From the NCBI GenBank assembly GCA_022616075.1, contig JAKEFK010000197.1:1-41930 (forward strand): a DNA stretch of 41,930 nt, given 5' to 3'. The notes beneath the pieces are model-generated. The model had not been told where the DNA came from. It made no database searches and saw only the letters and a list, made by a program, of their open reading frames with translations. This document shows, in pieces, positions 32,970 through 41,550 of the stretch. The DNA comes from a bacterium. Lineage in GTDB: Bacteria; Acidobacteriota; HRBIN11; JAKEFK01. The position numbers were made by a program, and so were the translations under genes. Every line of letters begins with the position of its first letter. The stretch's first letter is position 1.

Positions 32970-34722
32970 TTTTACCTTTACCTTTCTCCACAGTAACGAT
33001 CTGATCTGCTTTGACGCCCGGGAAGATCTCCGTTTTTCCATCCGGCCAGAGAACCGTAATTTCATCCACCGAAGTCGCACTCGCAAGCCCAAAATGCGCG
33101 CGAGGATCGTTGCTGGATAAATAACTGTACCCGGGCTGCACCAATCGCTTAATGCGTTGGCCGGATACGTGGATCGATACAACAGCGCCAATCGCATCAC
33201 GATTCCAGGCTTTGGCTCGAACAATCAACCAGTGACCTTTTGAGCTTACATCATTTCGATGGAGACGCGCAGGTCCCCCTCCATTCGTAATCAACAGGTC
33301 GATGTCGCCATCATTATCGATGTCTCCGAACGATAATCCCTTGCTGTTTTCTATTTCACTGGTAAATTCTCCTGCCAGGTCACTTACGTTTCGGTAATGC
33401 CCCGTCCCGTCATTTTCAAACAACAGATTCGGTTCAGCATAATCATCCCAGTAATCCGGTGAATTTTTCTGGAGCAACAGAGGCCCGCGTGTAACTCTGC
33501 CATTCACAACGGCAAGATCGAGATCACCATCCTGATCATAATCAAAGAAGCCTGTGCCAAAACCGGTATACGGCAGACTTGGGGGACCCAGATTGGAAAC
33601 GGCCGTATCATCTTGAAAACCGATCTGCCCCATGTGACGGTAAAAAGTATTTGTTTCGTTTCGCAGATGCGTTTTGAACAGATCAAAATCTGCATCTCCA
33701 TCCGCATCCCCTGAAGCAACACCCATACCGGCTTCCGGCTGTCCCAGCGCGTTAACCGCAGCGCCCAATACCATGCCAAGATCCTTGAATGTGCCGTCAC
33801 GTTGATTGACCCACAAATTTGCAGGCTCCCCATCATTGGCAACATAGATATCCGGATAGAGATCGTTGTTGAAGTCTGCGCTCAATACACCCAGACCTTT
33901 CCAGCTCGCTTTTCCAATTTCGGATTTCAACGAAACATCTGTGAAGGTGCCGTTTCCGTTGTTTCGATACAATTGATCGGGCTCCCCGCGAAAACCCTGT
34001 GGACCACAGTAATCTCTGCGCCCCACTTTGTCGGTGCAGAACACCGCTGGATCAAAAACAACATAATTGGCAACATAAAGGTCCAGAAAACCATCGCGAT
34101 CAAAATCAAGAAATATTGCCGAACTGCCCCAACCAGGATTGTCAATTCCAGCTTTCTTTGTAATGTCCGAAAAAGTGCCATTGCCGTTGTTTTGGAATAA
34201 CTGATCAGGCCCAAAATTTGTAACGTATAAATCTACGTCGCCATCGTTCTCCAGATCACCAACCGCGATCCCCATGCCGTATCCGGTGGCTGCATTCCCA
34301 AATGCTTCCTCTGTAACGTCGTCAAAATTCCCCAATCGTCCCTGCCGGAAAAGCCTGTTCTTCAAACGACCTCCTTGATTGGTACCGTGCCGTTGCCCGT
34401 TCACGAGAAAAATATCCAGGTCACCGTCATTATCGTAATCGAGAAAACCGCCACCTGCAGACATGACTTCAGGATAGAAGTAGGATCCATCGACCGCGGG
34501 ATCATGGACAAACTTCAATCCACTCTTTTCCGTTATGTCGGTGAAGTAACCTTTGGAAGAGGAAGAATTGGACGAATTACAACCTGCGCAGATCGCTAGC
34601 AGACAAATGACGAAGTAACTGGTAGGAGCTGCGCATTCGGGCTTTTTGCGAATGCTCAGCCCGGCATGATTCGGGCGCAGCATTTGCAAAAAACGCAAAT
34701 GCGGCGCCCCTACAAACAGCAT
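32953..34722 (-). CDS. CRTAC1-family lipoprotein with repeat-derived N-terminal extension
   Basis: The product has 589 residues from ATG 34722, which overlaps the preceding stop by one base (TAATG); an internal ATG at residue 14 lies in repeat DNA. The first 34 or so residues (VGAPHLRFLQ, SIRKKPECAAPT) derive from a REPIN. A lipoprotein signal then begins (SYFVICLLAICAGC, Cys about 48). FG-GAP/VCBS repeats with DYDNDGDLD, DFDRDGFLD and DYDQDGDLD loops make a propeller, and the end is an ASPIC/UnbV domain (NRDAIGAVVS, SYLSSNDPRAHFGL, VLWPDG). The stop TAG belongs to the next repeat. The paralogue at 26319 has the same architecture without the extension. Confidence 0.88.
   Translation of the reverse strand: MLFVGAPHLRFLQMLRPNHAGLSIRKKPECAAPTSYFVICLLAICAGCNSSNSSSSKGYFTDITEKSGLKFVHDPAVDGSYFYPEVMSAGGGFLDYDNDGDLDIFLVNGQRHGTNQGGRLKNRLFRQGRLGNFDDVTEEAFGNAATGYGMGIAVGDLENDGDVDLYVTNFGPDQLFQNNGNGTFSDITKKAGIDNPGWGSSAIFLDFDRDGFLDLYVANYVVFDPAVFCTDKVGRRDYCGPQGFRGEPDQLYRNNGNGTFTDVSLKSEIGKASWKGLGVLSADFNNDLYPDIYVANDGEPANLWVNQRDGTFKDLGMVLGAAVNALGQPEAGMGVASGDADGDADFDLFKTHLRNETNTFYRHMGQIGFQDDTAVSNLGPPSLPYTGFGTGFFDYDQDGDLDLAVVNGRVTRGPLLLQKNSPDYWDDYAEPNLLFENDGTGHYRNVSDLAGEFTSEIENSKGLSFGDIDNDGDIDLLITNGGGPARLHRNDVSSKGHWLIVRAKAWNRDAIGAVVSIHVSGQRIKRLVQPGYSYLSSNDPRAHFGLASATSVDEITVLWPDGKTEIFPGVKADQIVTVEKGKGKSEETK
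34622..34713. repeat. 92-bp GTAG...CTAC palindromic element inside a coding region
   Basis: The element starts with GTAGGAGCTGCGCATTCG and ends with GGCGCCCCTAC. It contains two hairpins: CGCATTCG/CGAATGC near the left end, and GCAGCATTTGC-AAAAAAC-GCAAATGC on the right. It resembles the hairpin at 23520-23558. It encodes almost the whole N-terminal extension of the CRTAC1 lipoprotein. Confidence 0.75.
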
Positions 34723-36815
34723 TAATTCTGTTCAGCCTGCAGTTTTTTCTTCAGATCCAGAATATCTTTTTGATTCGGACGAAGGGCCAGCGATTGTTCG
34801 ACTCGTTCGAGTGACTTTGCAGGTTGATCTAACCGGAAGTAAATATCGGCGAGAATGTTTAAGGCTTCCACTTTCTTCGGTTCCTCGATTCGGTACCTCT
34901 CAAAAAACCGCAACGCATCATGAAACTTCTCCGAATAATAGTATGCCCACCCCATCAACCATAAAACCTGTGGATTACGCGGATTCTTCACTTCTAAGGG
35001 AGATCCCAATTCAATCACCTTGTTCAGGTTTTTCTCCTGCAATGCCGCACGCATCAACTGATAGGTGACTTCGAGATTTTCCGGATCCTTTGTATGAGCA
35101 TCCTCCAGTAACAACCTCGCCTCTTTGGGTCTTTTCAGACGCAACAGCTGCTGTGCCTGAAGGAAACTGTGGTAACCCGAGTTAAATCCCGGAAGCGCTA
35201 CGGAAAATTTCCAGACGTTCGGCGCCGCATCGTTCGAAACAGTAAACATTAATGGCGCAGTTTTTGCGATTGTTTTTTCACCTTCGCGCAATTCTACTGT
35301 TAGAGTCTTGGCTCCAACAGACAATGCGGAAAGTGAAATATCCTTCTGAATTTCAATATAGTTCCCTGCGAGCTGCGAAGCGGCAATGGAAACCGGCTCC
35401 GTTTGCTCCGATTCAATCTGGTCCCCGACCTTAACCACATAATGAAGTTCCGGAGTCCCCATCGAGGCATAGGTATCGGGAAAAATCACCTGATGATAAA
35501 GCAGCATGGGAGCATTCTTGGAATATCGGGCAGGCAGGTTGGGAATGAAAATCTTATCTCCAAACTGGAATGGACGAATTTTGTTGTCTTTCGCAGCTGC
35601 TTCGATGGACCGAACCGGTATGACCGGTGTGATGGAAGGTTTGGACTGTTTTGTCAAATCGGGAATCTCAATCGTTTCCACAAAAGTAGCGCTTTTTCTG
35701 GAAACGTTGTTCGCCACAATCAACGTGAAATCATATTTTCCCGGAATCAGTGGCCGCCTCCCCTGAAACTGAAACGGCATCGACTTAATTTTTTCAAATT
35801 GCTCAGGCGTTACTTTGATCTCGTGAGTACCCACGATTTGTTCCACTTCGGTTTTGTCCGGAGCGGTAATCAGGCCATCAACAGTCAGTGATGTGTAGTA
35901 GTTTTCATAGGAGCCCATGTCCAGCTTGTCCGGCTCGTATTCGATGGAATAATCGATGTAATAGTCCCCGGTAGGCGCCTGAAACCAGTAGAGGCCATCA
36001 TGAACCCCCTCCCTTCCGATGGAATAGTAAACCTGAACTGAGGGACGGTCCTTCAGGAAATCATCCACATATCTTCGCTTACTAATATCGTAGTTTCTTG
36101 CATTTTGGAGTTTCGCCAGAATCACTTCGGTGGTAATGCTGGTTCCAGGTGAACCCGGGTCGGCAGATTCCGAAGGAATGGAACTGATCGAGGCATGAGC
36201 TACTTCGGGATCGAGTTCCTGGCGGAGCATTCCGTACAGAGCGTCTTCGGGTAACATTGATGTTTTGTTTCGCTGAATGAACAGATCACGAATGCCATCG
36301 GACAATGGTGAATAAAGCCTGTAAGGCGGCATATTATCCGGCTGGTAGAAGAGTAGATAGAGTGAACTGGGGAGGCCATACCCTTTGTAGCCCACGTAAT
36401 GCCAGAGCTCAAGCGAAACATTATCAAAGGAGGCGGGAATTCGTTTGGTATAGTCCGGTTTGCCCATCAGAATATAGATGCGTCCGCGATCTGTTCTCCA
36501 ACCGGCCATCGAGGTTTCGCGTCCGTAGAACTTATTCGCGTACTCAACTCTTTTCAAATGTTCTTCTTTGAATTCATTCTGGACCGTCCCGGGAGTGGGG
36601 TCCCGGTTCTCCCAGAAAATTTCGATCATACGCGCGCGGTCTTCTTCTTTCTCCAACATCAGGAAAGCCTCGCGCTCGTAATCGGATATGATCCAGTGCA
36701 CAAGATCAAGCCATTTTTGATGTTCTGCGCTGACCGGATATTGCTTTCGCTTCTCCTCAGCAAAAGAAGTGGCAGCGATGAACAAAGCTAACAAAATCAA
36801 AATGAAGTTTTTCAT
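34722..36815 (-). CDS. GWxTD domain protein with TPRs
   Basis: The product has 697 residues from ATG 36815, chosen for its AGAGG ribosome binding site and for the signal peptide that follows (about 1-19, ending SFAEE); a longer frame from 36857 is rejected. The GWxTD domain covers about 20-190, with GWRTDRGRIYILMGKPD at 105-121. A middle beta-rich region (about 270-520) with immunoglobulin-like features follows, then TPRs to the end (about 540-690). GWxTD proteins are exported, found in Acidobacteriota, Bacteroidota and relatives, and lack an assigned activity. It lies 92 bp after the upstream phosphatase-like gene and its stop overlaps the next start. Confidence 0.85.
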   Translation of the reverse strand: MKNFILILLALFIAATSFAEEKRKQYPVSAEHQKWLDLVHWIISDYEREAFLMLEKEEDRARMIEIFWENRDPTPGTVQNEFKEEHLKRVEYANKFYGRETSMAGWRTDRGRIYILMGKPDYTKRIPASFDNVSLELWHYVGYKGYGLPSSLYLLFYQPDNMPPYRLYSPLSDGIRDLFIQRNKTSMLPEDALYGMLRQELDPEVAHASISSIPSESADPGSPGTSITTEVILAKLQNARNYDISKRRYVDDFLKDRPSVQVYYSIGREGVHDGLYWFQAPTGDYYIDYSIEYEPDKLDMGSYENYYTSLTVDGLITAPDKTEVEQIVGTHEIKVTPEQFEKIKSMPFQFQGRRPLIPGKYDFTLIVANNVSRKSATFVETIEIPDLTKQSKPSITPVIPVRSIEAAAKDNKIRPFQFGDKIFIPNLPARYSKNAPMLLYHQVIFPDTYASMGTPELHYVVKVGDQIESEQTEPVSIAASQLAGNYIEIQKDISLSALSVGAKTLTVELREGEKTIAKTAPLMFTVSNDAAPNVWKFSVALPGFNSGYHSFLQAQQLLRLKRPKEARLLLEDAHTKDPENLEVTYQLMRAALQEKNLNKVIELGSPLEVKNPRNPQVLWLMGWAYYYSEKFHDALRFFERYRIEEPKKVEALNILADIYFRLDQPAKSLERVEQSLALRPNQKDILDLKKKLQAEQN

Positions 36816-36907
36816 AAATACCTCTGTACAGCGGCAGGAGGAGAGAGCAATTCTCATCCCATTTCAAATCCATGAGTATATGAGAATCGCCGACGCTGTG
36901 CAATTCA

Positions 36908-39163
36908 TTAAGGTGAACGCGTTTGCTCTGCCTGCTGCAGGATCGCGTTGGCTTCCTGAACGCGTCCCATCTCTTTATAAGTGGACGCAAGCAAAAGATA
37001 ACCTCGAGCATCTTTAGGAAGTAATTGAACAACTCTTTGGAAACAAAGCGCCGCGCGATCCAACTGACGTGCTTGCCGGTACAACAATCCCAAATTGTTA
37101 AAGGCTTTGAAATTCTCCGAATCTACCTCGGTTTCCTTTCGGTATTCGTCCATTGCCGCGGGCAAATTCCCTTTGGCTTCGTAAATCGATGCGAGATTAT
37201 AATGCAAACCTTTCCTGTCGGGAGTTAAATCGATCGCAGCTCTGAAATGTTGTTCTGCTTGGTCGAGATCCCCCGCCCCAAAATAAATTTCACCAATGGT
37301 GGAATGAAGCGCAGTTTTCGCTTTATCGCTCTTTGTATTTGATAGAAACCGTTGATAGGTTTCCATCGCCTGCAAGAAATAAGGTCGCGCCTCTTCTGGT
37401 TTGTTCATGATGCGGTACAAATGAGCAATCTTCAGGCTTGCATACAGGTGCGTAGGCTCGTACTGCAGTACCTTCAAAAACCAGTCCAAGGCTTCGTCAT
37501 TCTCGCCTTTACGTTCATAGGCATAACCGATGTTATAAAGCGCCATCGTATGCTGCGGTCGCTGGGCGATAGTTTGCATAAGCTCATCAATCGATTTATC
37601 GAAGTCTTTCAACCCGATGTAATTGATACCGGCAATGAAGTGCGCATCGGGCATTGCTGGATCTTCTCTGAAGACCTGCGCGAGTGTTTCATTGGACTCC
37701 TGATATTGCTGCTTCTGGGCCAGATAGGATGCTGTCTGCAACTTTTGGGCAAGATGAATCTTATCTTTGGGATCAATTTTTCGGCTTTCTTCTGTGCTTT
37801 GAACAGTACCGCCGATGTATCCCAAAGCCCGTAGTTTTTCCTCCGTTTCCGGATCCATTTGCTGCGGTCCTTGGCGGTTTTTATCAGAATATTTAGCGAT
37901 GATTTCGTCCAGTTGATCTCTCAACACTTTCGCATACTCGGGTTTTTCCTGGATCAAGTTTCGACTCTCTGCCGGATCATTGATCCTGTCATAGAGCTCT
38001 GCTCTCGGCGCATCGATGTATTTATACTTCTCTGTCGTAATCCCTTTGATCGGACTCCATCCATAATGGAGTTCTGCGTAAATGCTTTCGCTGTATGCAA
38101 CGCGTTCGGCATCTTTCCCTCCATTGAGAAGCGGAACAAAAGATCGCCCCTGGATTTCTTTTTGCTGAGGTATTCCCAACAATTCGAGAATCGTCGGGAA
38201 GAGGTCGATATGGCGCACCAGGCCTTTCACACGATCATTAGGACGACCCGGGAGATACACCAATAGTGGAATATGCTGAGTTGAATTGTAAATGAACTGG
38301 GCATGGCTCAACTCTCCATGTTCCCCTAAACCTTCTCCGTGATCACCGGTAATAACGATGATGGTTTTTTTCCTTAGCTGCAGAGAATCAAGTTTATCCA
38401 ACAGCTTTCCTATTTGGACATCCGTATAAGCAATTTCACCGTCATACGGTTGATCCGAATACTCAGTTTTGAACGGTTCGGGTGGTTCGTAGGGATCGTG
38501 CGGATCATAAAAATGTACCCAGCAAAAAAATCGCTCATTAGTGTGGGACTCCAGCCAGTGCTCTGCCTCCACTACTGTTTCTTCGGCCGGGCGCTGCGCA
38601 TCCTGTGGATTCACCTGTTTAAACTCCGCCAAATCGAAATTGTCATAATAGTGATCGAAACCTTGATTCAACTTCCAACGAGAATCCAAAACAAACGCCG
38701 AAACAAAAGCGCTGGTAGAGTAGCCATTCGCTTTCAAAACTTCTGGCAAAGTTGTCACTTTCTCGTCCAGAAAGAAACCCGCGTTATCTCTGATTCCATG
38801 ACTAATCGGCAGGAGTCCGGTCAGCATCGAAGTGTGAGACGGTAACGTGAGCGGCACATGTGCAATTGCATCCTCAAAGATATAGCTCTCGTCGGCCAGA
38901 GCATCGAGATTAGGCGTCTTTACCTTGTCGTATCCGTACATCGGAAGATGATCCGCCCGCGTCGTGTCAAGCGTGATCATCAACACATTAAAATCTTTGT
39001 ACGCTCCACTCTGAATTTTTCGACTGGAGCGGAGATAGAGAAAAACAAGCGCGACCACTGCAATTACAGCTACGGCTGGCAATAGAATCTTCCATCGATT
39101 CGCGCGCGGCTCCGGTGACTTTATCTCTTGCTTTTCGAGTTTTTGTTTTTTCTTATTAGCCAT
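36908..39163 (-). CDS. Membrane-anchored alkaline-phosphatase-superfamily protein with TPRs
   Basis: The product has 751 residues. A lysine-rich cytoplasmic start is followed by one helix (about 25-44). The enzyme domain (about 56-430) has sulfatase-like organisation: LDTTRADHL (metal Asp66), LPSHTSMLTG, HFYDPHDPYEPP, and GDHGEGLGEHGE. The usual sulfatase C/S-x-P-S-R motif reads T-L-P-S-H (Thr106), so formylglycine cannot form and the conserved Arg is absent. Threonine is the nucleophile in phosphoethanolamine transferases and related members, so phosphodiesterase or transferase activity is more likely than sulfatase. TPRs fill about 470-745. It follows its paralogue by 17 bp. The active site should face the periplasm. 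Confidence 0.85.
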   Translation of the reverse strand: MANKKKQKLEKQEIKSPEPRANRWKILLPAVAVIAVVALVFLYLRSSRKIQSGAYKDFNVLMITLDTTRADHLPMYGYDKVKTPNLDALADESYIFEDAIAHVPLTLPSHTSMLTGLLPISHGIRDNAGFFLDEKVTTLPEVLKANGYSTSAFVSAFVLDSRWKLNQGFDHYYDNFDLAEFKQVNPQDAQRPAEETVVEAEHWLESHTNERFFCWVHFYDPHDPYEPPEPFKTEYSDQPYDGEIAYTDVQIGKLLDKLDSLQLRKKTIIVITGDHGEGLGEHGELSHAQFIYNSTQHIPLLVYLPGRPNDRVKGLVRHIDLFPTILELLGIPQQKEIQGRSFVPLLNGGKDAERVAYSESIYAELHYGWSPIKGITTEKYKYIDAPRAELYDRINDPAESRNLIQEKPEYAKVLRDQLDEIIAKYSDKNRQGPQQMDPETEEKLRALGYIGGTVQSTEESRKIDPKDKIHLAQKLQTASYLAQKQQYQESNETLAQVFREDPAMPDAHFIAGINYIGLKDFDKSIDELMQTIAQRPQHTMALYNIGYAYERKGENDEALDWFLKVLQYEPTHLYASLKIAHLYRIMNKPEEARPYFLQAMETYQRFLSNTKSDKAKTALHSTIGEIYFGAGDLDQAEQHFRAAIDLTPDRKGLHYNLASIYEAKGNLPAAMDEYRKETEVDSENFKAFNNLGLLYRQARQLDRAALCFQRVVQLLPKDARGYLLLASTYKEMGRVQEANAILQQAEQTRSP

Positions 39164-39167
39164 ATAT

Positions 39168-39184
39168 TAGCGAATCGCTGCTAC
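39168..39184 (-). repeat. GTAG-headed REP-like palindrome at a gene junction
   Basis: On the minus strand: GTAG followed by CAGCGATTCGCTA, a short hairpin (AGCGA/TCGCT). It resembles the element at 15077-15098. The TAG within the head is the stop codon of the upstream phosphatase-like gene, and the element ends just before the ATG of the next gene. Confidence 0.6.
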
Positions 39185-41550
39185 AAACGGTCTTTTTCCA
39201 TTTTCTGCGCCAATTGAATTTCTTTCTCAGCTTCGGATAATTTTCCGGCGGACTGATAAGCATCACTCAAAACGTAATGACCGAAGATCTGAATCGCTGG
39301 ATCAGGATTCAGCAAGAACCCATGGTTACTCAACTGAATGGCAGCCTCGGCGTTACGATTATGATCCAGAAGAGCTTTAGCGAGATAAAAATAACCTCTC
39401 GGATCTCTACGCGCAATTTGAATCATCTTCTGAAAAGTGGCAATTTCACGAGGCCCATCTCCAACGGCACGAAATAGAATACCGAGCCGCAATAGATACT
39501 CAGCGTTATTTGAGAACGTGTCATACTTCTTTAGAAGCAGGTCCAGAGCCTTTCGCGGCTGGTTCTGAGTTTGATACAGACTCGCAAGCTGAACATACCA
39601 TTTTGCTTCCCAGGGGCGATCCTGCACAAGCGCCAGCAAAAGTTCTTCAGCTTTTTCCCATCTTTCTAAAAGAAAATAGATTTCAGCGAGCAAGGGTTTC
39701 GCCTGGTCGGTATCACCGCGTGTTTGCTGCACCTGATTTACAAGATCGAGCGCTTCCTGCTTTCTGTCTGTCCGTTTTAAGAAAAGCACATAGTTGTATA
39801 ACACGAAATACGAAAACCGCTGTTGAAGCGCGCGCTGATAGGCCTCCGAAGCTTCTTTGTCTCTTCCTGTGCTTGTATAGATTCCCGCAAGAAATGTAGA
39901 AGCAGCAGGCGTGTCTCCTAACTGTTTTAATATCTTTTCGGCTTCGCCGAATTTGCCCAGCCCGGCAAGGCATTTTGATTGGAGAATCAGAATCGGGTCT
40001 GTAAGTGTTCCTGCATCTTTTGCGATTTGATCAATAACCGACAATGCCTCAGCGTATTGTCCGTGCATGGTAAGGTTCGTTGCTTCGAGAATGCGCGTCC
40101 AGTCATCGATATAGTCTTTGGGATCCTTGCGGAAGTCCCATTTCTCTTCTGAGAAACTTCCACCGAGATAACCAAGCGCTGCAAATTGCTCGGCCTGTTC
40201 GGGAGTGATCGATCTTTTTTCGGAAGGCTTCGCAGCGGAAGCACGATTTCTTTCACCATACTGCACAAGCTTCTGTTTCATCTGCTGAGAGAGTGATTTT
40301 TTTTCTTCGATGATATTTTTGCTTTCGGCCGGATCTTTCGCCAGATCGTAAAGTTCCGCCTGAGGGGAATCAATGTACTTCCAGGATGAATCCTGAATAG
40401 AAAAGATTGGGCTTACACCCAGCTGAATCGAAGCAAAGTAAGATTCGGAAAGCGCAAACCGGTTTTTTCTCCCGGACTCTCCCTCAAGTAAAGGCACAAG
40501 GCTCTCTCCTTGCATTTCCCCGGGCACTGGAACACCGCTGAGCTCCAGTATCGTGGAGGGAACATCCACCAGCTGAACGACATTAGAAATCGCTTTGCTT
40601 TGCTTTTGGCCGGGAAGGTGGAAAATCAAAGGAACTGCAAGCGCGGGCTGGTACAAGAAATAGCCGTGGCCGATTTCACCATGCTCTTGAAGCATTTCAC
40701 CATGATCGGAAGTAATCACAAGAACCGTGTTGTCCCATAGATTCCTGTTGCGCAAGAACTCGAACAATTCGCCCAGAACATAATCCACGTATCGGATTTC
40801 TCCTTTGTAGCGCTCCTGAGCTGTATCCTCTTTCGGAGAGAAGGTAGAGGGAGGATCGTAAGGATCATGAGGGTCGTAAAAATGAAGAAATGCAAAAAAG
40901 GGCTTTTGTTCGGTCCGTTTCCCCTGCCAGTTTTGAAAAGAGTAGAAAACTTCCTGCGCCCTCCTTTCTATCGCTCCAAGATCTTCTCCACGAACGTCGG
41001 CTCTGCTAAGAAAATCATCATAGTACTCAAACCCCCTGGCCAATCCTGTCGTGCGATTCAGCACCATCGATCCGACGAATCCCGCTGTGTTATATCCATG
41101 TTTTAGAAAGGTCTCAGCTATGGTTGGGATTTCTTTTCGAAGAACGTCTTCCACATTGTCCCGCACACCGTGAGCAACCGGATGGAGGCCCGTAAACATT
41201 GAAGTATGGGAAGGAAGCGTGTAAGGGATTTGAGAGATTGCCTTTTTAAAAAGGATTCCTTCCTTCGCCAGTTTCTCCAGGTGTGGTGTCTCAACCCCTT
41301 CCGCATCGTATAGACGCAAGTAATCGGCCCGTACCGTATCCATGGAGACCAGCAGAACGTTGTAGGAGGCGGAATTTTCCTGCTCTCCTTTATTTTTGAA
41401 AGAGAAATGAAATGCGCCGTATCCTAGAATTAAAACAAGAAACACAATTCCAATGACAATCGCAACAGAGTAGCGTGGACGTCCCGTCTGCGCAGATCTC
41501 GCAGGCGAGACGCCCGCGCTACTTTGTTTTTTTCCCTTTTTCTTACTCAT
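39181..41550 (-). CDS. Membrane-anchored alkaline-phosphatase-superfamily protein with TPRs and an in-frame REPIN
   Basis: The product has 789 residues. The ATG at 41550 overlaps the preceding stop (ATGA). Residues 1-8 are lysine-rich, 9-28 (SSAGVSPARSAQTGRPRYS) are encoded by a 53-bp REPIN, and a helix follows at about 29-50. The enzyme domain (about 64-430) has MDTVRADYL (Asp71), TLPSHTSMFTG (Thr111 at the usual Cys/Ser place), HFYDPHDPYDPP and SDHGEMLQEHGE. TPRs cover about 480-780. It is a paralogue of the next gene, which has the same layout but no repeat-derived segment. Like it, the enzyme is not expected to be a formylglycine sulfatase. Predicted topology: cytoplasmic N-terminus, rest periplasmic. 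Confidence 0.87.
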   Translation of the reverse strand: MSKKKGKKQSSAGVSPARSAQTGRPRYSVAIVIGIVFLVLILGYGAFHFSFKNKGEQENSASYNVLLVSMDTVRADYLRLYDAEGVETPHLEKLAKEGILFKKAISQIPYTLPSHTSMFTGLHPVAHGVRDNVEDVLRKEIPTIAETFLKHGYNTAGFVGSMVLNRTTGLARGFEYYDDFLSRADVRGEDLGAIERRAQEVFYSFQNWQGKRTEQKPFFAFLHFYDPHDPYDPPSTFSPKEDTAQERYKGEIRYVDYVLGELFEFLRNRNLWDNTVLVITSDHGEMLQEHGEIGHGYFLYQPALAVPLIFHLPGQKQSKAISNVVQLVDVPSTILELSGVPVPGEMQGESLVPLLEGESGRKNRFALSESYFASIQLGVSPIFSIQDSSWKYIDSPQAELYDLAKDPAESKNIIEEKKSLSQQMKQKLVQYGERNRASAAKPSEKRSITPEQAEQFAALGYLGGSFSEEKWDFRKDPKDYIDDWTRILEATNLTMHGQYAEALSVIDQIAKDAGTLTDPILILQSKCLAGLGKFGEAEKILKQLGDTPAASTFLAGIYTSTGRDKEASEAYQRALQQRFSYFVLYNYVLFLKRTDRKQEALDLVNQVQQTRGDTDQAKPLLAEIYFLLERWEKAEELLLALVQDRPWEAKWYVQLASLYQTQNQPRKALDLLLKKYDTFSNNAEYLLRLGILFRAVGDGPREIATFQKMIQIARRDPRGYFYLAKALLDHNRNAEAAIQLSNHGFLLNPDPAIQIFGHYVLSDAYQSAGKLSEAEKEIQLAQKMEKDRL
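41470..41522. repeat. 53-bp REPIN in frame within the phosphatase-like gene
   Basis: It runs from GTAG to CTAC with two inverted hairpin units. Read on the minus strand it matches the intergenic element at 28030-28082 at 46 of 53 positions without gaps. It is translated as residues 10-27 of the protein, between the lysine-rich start and the membrane helix. Confidence 0.9.

Noticed and set aside
32970-33224. N-terminal 85 codons of the longest frame of the TPR gene
   Set aside because: This segment is fully inside the CRTAC1 coding region in another frame and resembles nothing; a GTG at 32969 gives a small overlap and a sensible anchor position.
20313-41522. A CRISPR array made from the recurring GC-rich palindromes
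   Set aside because: Copies are kilobases apart, in both orientations, not evenly spaced, and no cas gene is present.
36908-41550. Annotation of the two anchored enzymes as true sulfatases
   Set aside because: The position that must be Cys or Ser for formylglycine is Thr, and the following Arg is His, in both proteins.
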